From Rutidosis leptorrhynchoides (Eukaryota; Streptophyta; Magnoliopsida; Asterales; Asteraceae): a DNA stretch of 64,000 nucleotides. The stretch is from NCBI RefSeq assembly GCF_046630445.1, contig NC_092343.1, forward strand, positions 134,471,501 to 134,535,500. The letters run 5' to 3'. Shown piece by piece: positions 61,215 through 64,000 of this stretch. Each line of letters starts with the position of its first letter. Position 1 is the first letter of the stretch. The notes beneath the pieces are model-generated. The model ran no database searches and was not told the origin of the DNA. It saw nothing but the letters and a program-made list of their open reading frames with translations. Made by a program: the position numbers and the translations under genes.

Positions 61215-62065
61215 TCAAAAGTTGAACAAGATGAAATCGTCACATATGCGCTCAACTGGAAAAATGACTGATTTTCTCACGCCAAACATATTATTCTCTA
61301 TAACAAACCTTTCCCAAATTTAGATACCGTATGCTCGATGATCACTCTTGAAGAGATGAAACTCCAAAGGAAGAATCAAAGAAATGTTGATTCCTCCGGT
61401 ACTCCATCTGCACCCTTAACATTAGTTACATAAGATCTCAACAACATGAGAACCCCACGTCCCAACAATTCTCCTCAGGTTTGCAAAAATTTTAATCGTG
61501 GGCACTGCCAATTTTCTGATAATAGCAGGTATCTTTATCATCGTATTCGTGGGATAACACCAAACCCTATAGGAAACTCCTCGCTTGAGTTTAATAGTTC
61601 CAAACCAAATGTTAATTCAATGTTTAATAGTGGGAATTCACAGGCTAATCTTTTGGGAATTATAGCGGCCTAACCGCAAACTATAGTCCCACAAAATGCC
61701 CAGGCCAATGTTCAGCCCACTGTCCCATTTATGCCTCGGACCCCTTTGGTCTAAAGCAGTGGCCTACCCAACTTTCCGTCATATCCATAACATGCAAATG
61801 TTTTTGGGCCAACACAATATTATACTCTTGTTAGGCCTGCTCAGTTTCTGCCGATAGCCTTACAAGTCCAGCTCACTACTCCCTCAGGCCAGTATACTCA
61901 GTAGCCCACAACTCACGGGCCTGTCCCATTTTATAGTAGGCCTAATGTCGGTCCGAGTCCATATCTGCAACCATCGCAGCCCAGTCAGGAGACCGTATTA
62001 CCTCACGCTTTAAACACCATGACTTTACAAGATTATGGAAACACATGTTGATACATGGACACAGG
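61215..62065 (+). pseudogene. Copia F gag C-terminus and start of protease
   Basis: Continues the gag after G1: EIVTYALNWKND, PNLDTVCSMITLEEMKL, then a Cys/His motif (CKNFNRGHCQFSDNSRYLYH), a Pro/Gln/Thr-rich region, and LNTMTLQDYGNTC before YMDTG. Internal TGA and TAA codons are present. The protease DTG codons at the end are split by the hAT MITE. Confidence 0.75.
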
Positions 62066-62554
62066 CAGGGCTGTAAATGAGCCGAGCTACTCGTGAGCTA
62101 CTTGAGCTCGACTGGTTAAAAGCTTGAATCGAGTCGAACCTAAACGAGCTCGAACTTGAGCTTGAACTTAATTTGAAGCTCGTTTAGTAAACGAGCCCGA
62201 GCTCGAACAAGCTCGCGAGCTAAACGAGGTTTTCATTTATATACACCAAATATTAATTTTTAAATAATATAATATACACTTATATAATAATTAATTATAT
62301 ATTAATAATAGTTGAAAGAATAATAGTTAATCTTATTATATGTTAATAAATATTACAAAATCAATGAATTTAAATATATTAAAACTAAATAATATAAAGA
62401 AAAAAAGATGATATAACTAACGAGTCAAGCTCGATCTTGTAAAACATCAAACAAGCCGAACTATAGCTTAAACTATTAGGCTCAAAATGAGCCGAGCTCG
62501 AGCTCGAGATTTATGAAACTGAGCTCGGCTCGGCTCGTCTCGTTTACAGCCCTA
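62066..62554. mobile_element. hAT-type MITE in copia F protease (489 bp)
   Basis: Ends CAGGGCTGTAAA...TTTACAGCCCTA, with GAGCTCG-rich arms in inverted orientation. 8-bp TSD with one mismatch (GACACAGG 62058-62065, GAAACAGG 62555-62562). The target GAC ACA GG encodes the Asp-Thr-Gly active site. Confidence 0.8.
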
Positions 62555-62562
62555 GAAACAGG

Positions 62563-63435
62563 TGAGATGACACACCTTTCCTCAAGCTTTAACAGTTTAA
62601 GTACCATTTTTAATCATTGCAGGTACCCTTCGGTTGTTGTTGGTGACGGAAACCCCATTCCCGTAACTAAGACATAAACAACCATGTTGCCAAACATTCA
62701 CCAACCCCTTTATCTTAATAACGTTCTTGTCACCCATAATATTATAAAAAGCCTTATCTATGTTCATCGTTTTACTCGTGATAATAAAGTTTCTATATTG
62801 ATTTGACGAGTTTGATTTTTCTGTGAAGGACTTCCTGACTCACCGCTACTCCTCCGATGTCACAACACCAAAGATCTATACTCGTTCACACTCCAGACAT
62901 CTACACCTTCTCACCATGCATTACTCATGAATTTTACCACTTGGCGCCAACGCCTTGGGCATCCCAGCATCAATACTTTTCGTCATCTTTTTTCTTATAA
63001 TTATATCGCTTGTAATAATATTAAGACTCCCGAGTTTTATCACGCATGCTAACTTGGTAAACACGTAAGACTTCCATGTAATAGTTCTGATACTCATTAC
63101 TTCTTTATTTGACATTGTTCACTCGGACATTTGGACTTCACCTATCCCGAGTCTTAGTGGCTTTAACTATTATGTTATTTTCTTAGATCATTATTCGCAT
63201 TATTTATGATTTTATCCACTTCGTAACAAACCAGATACTTTTAGTAAATTTATTCAATTTCGCGCTTTCGTTAAAATACAATTCAATACTAAAATCAAAG
63301 CCTTTTAATGTGACCAAGGTGGGGAATTCGATAACACCCCAATGCATCAATTATTCAACACTAACGACATTCATATACGTTTTTCTTGTGCGCAAACCTC
63401 TTAACAAAATGGGAAATCCGAATGGATGATCAGTA
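62563..63435 (+). pseudogene. Copia F protease-integrase remnant
   Basis: After the MITE the frame continues MTHLSSSFNSLSTIF and VVVGDGNPIPVT (protease), WRQRLGHPSINTFRHL (integrase zinc domain), then HSDIWTSPIPSLSGFNYYVI, CDQGGEFDN and NGKSEW (DDE core). Several Gln and Trp codons are now stops (for example in HAC*LGKH and HYL*FYPL). The RT part is absent from the window. Confidence 0.8.
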
Positions 63436-64000
63436 TAATTAGTAATTGACAACATCCCAATGCATCAATAGTGAGTTACCACTCTTGTACGCCATGGTGA
63501 CTAATTCTAGTGTTTCTTCTTTGCAATTAGTTATGATGAATTGGATTTGGGAGTGTCAGGATATGATCTTTGATAGAGCTACGATTCCATACGTTCGATT
63601 TTCATCATATTTTCTTTGGAGAAAGGGTTAATGCACCGGCGATGAAAAAGGGAATTCAAGAGGTAAATGATAAGGTTAGGGGTTTGGTGTTTAGTAATAG
63701 GGGAAACTTGTATATTTTTGAGAATCATGAGCATGGTGCTATGCATACCGAGGGTCAAGAGGAAGTAGATGGGGGATGAAGCAGAGTATAATACCGAGGA
63801 TACTGATGATGCCATACGTACAGGAATGAATGAGGCATAATTTGGCATAGGTGACTCAGAACCGGATGGTGAGGGAACGAGTAGTGGTCGTAGGTATGTG
63901 ATGATGGAAGAGGCGAGAGTAGCACGGATTGAGGAACAAAATGCTACTTTGTTGGATACGAATCGTGCACAAATTTGGTTATCCGAGTATTATCGCCAAG
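63436..64000 (+). other. Unassigned sequence with partial coding character
   Basis: Beyond the integrase the copia match ends. A broken plus-strand frame reads NAPAMKKGIQEVNDKVRGLV, FENHEHGAMHTEGQEEVD, an acidic stretch (EYNTEDTDDAI), a stop, then GEGTSSGRRYVMMEEARVA and RIEEQNATLLDTNRAQIWL running off the window. Acidic then helical coiled-coil-like residues. I do not recognise the family; a gag or host-gene remnant are both possible. Confidence 0.35.

Overview
The window is nuclear DNA of a flowering plant, probably a eudicot and possibly an Asteraceae species. This rests on the type of LTR retrotransposons, the TIR and receptor-kinase exons and the RTE LINE; no search could be run. It is a TE-dense, gene-poor region. 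Almost every stretch belongs to a transposable element, many nested inside others, and many insertions are dated by exact target-site duplications (TSDs). The only host-type gene is a broken TIR-kinase gene at 23499-26713 (minus).

Layout. 1-7848: non-autonomous LTR element C (minus), inserted in the gag of a gypsy-type element D (plus) whose remainder runs to 12534. 12535-14085: anonymous DNA with a small retroposon. 14086-19986: an apparently complete, very young Ty1-copia element E (identical 369-bp LTRs, TSD AAAAA). 20289-28001: the TIR-kinase gene island, with two MULE-type MITEs, two SINE-like insertions, one hAT MITE and a gag fragment. 30389-52207: element A (minus, TSD ACAAC), containing element B (plus, 33363-46242, TSD AAATT), which holds a promoter-like solo LTR. 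52573-63435: a decayed copia element F, split by two solo LTRs of one family (G2 with TSD ATTGG, G1 with TSD TTGGG), an RTE LINE inside G2, and a hAT MITE. The last ~560 bp are unassigned.

The most unusual content is the family formed by elements A, B and C. They have no recognisable protease, integrase or RT, but share an internal layout. In sense direction this is: tRNA-Met-type PBS; a 132-145 codon coiled-coil ORF; a His/Gln-rich tail in the +1 frame; an internal copy of the polypurine tract; a captured, stop-bearing fragment resembling RRM3-RRM4 of a poly(A)-binding protein. Near the 3' LTR lies a conserved 57-codon, two-membrane-helix ORF on the opposite strand with its own TATA box. Element C has this interior with a different LTR family. 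The antisense ORF is ungapped in all three copies, and differences between A and B are mostly synonymous.

Copia E has gag and pol in one frame, separated by a stop inside a 147-nt GT..AG segment that keeps frame, so splicing could set the gag to gag-pol ratio. All identifications come from reading the sequence and family knowledge.
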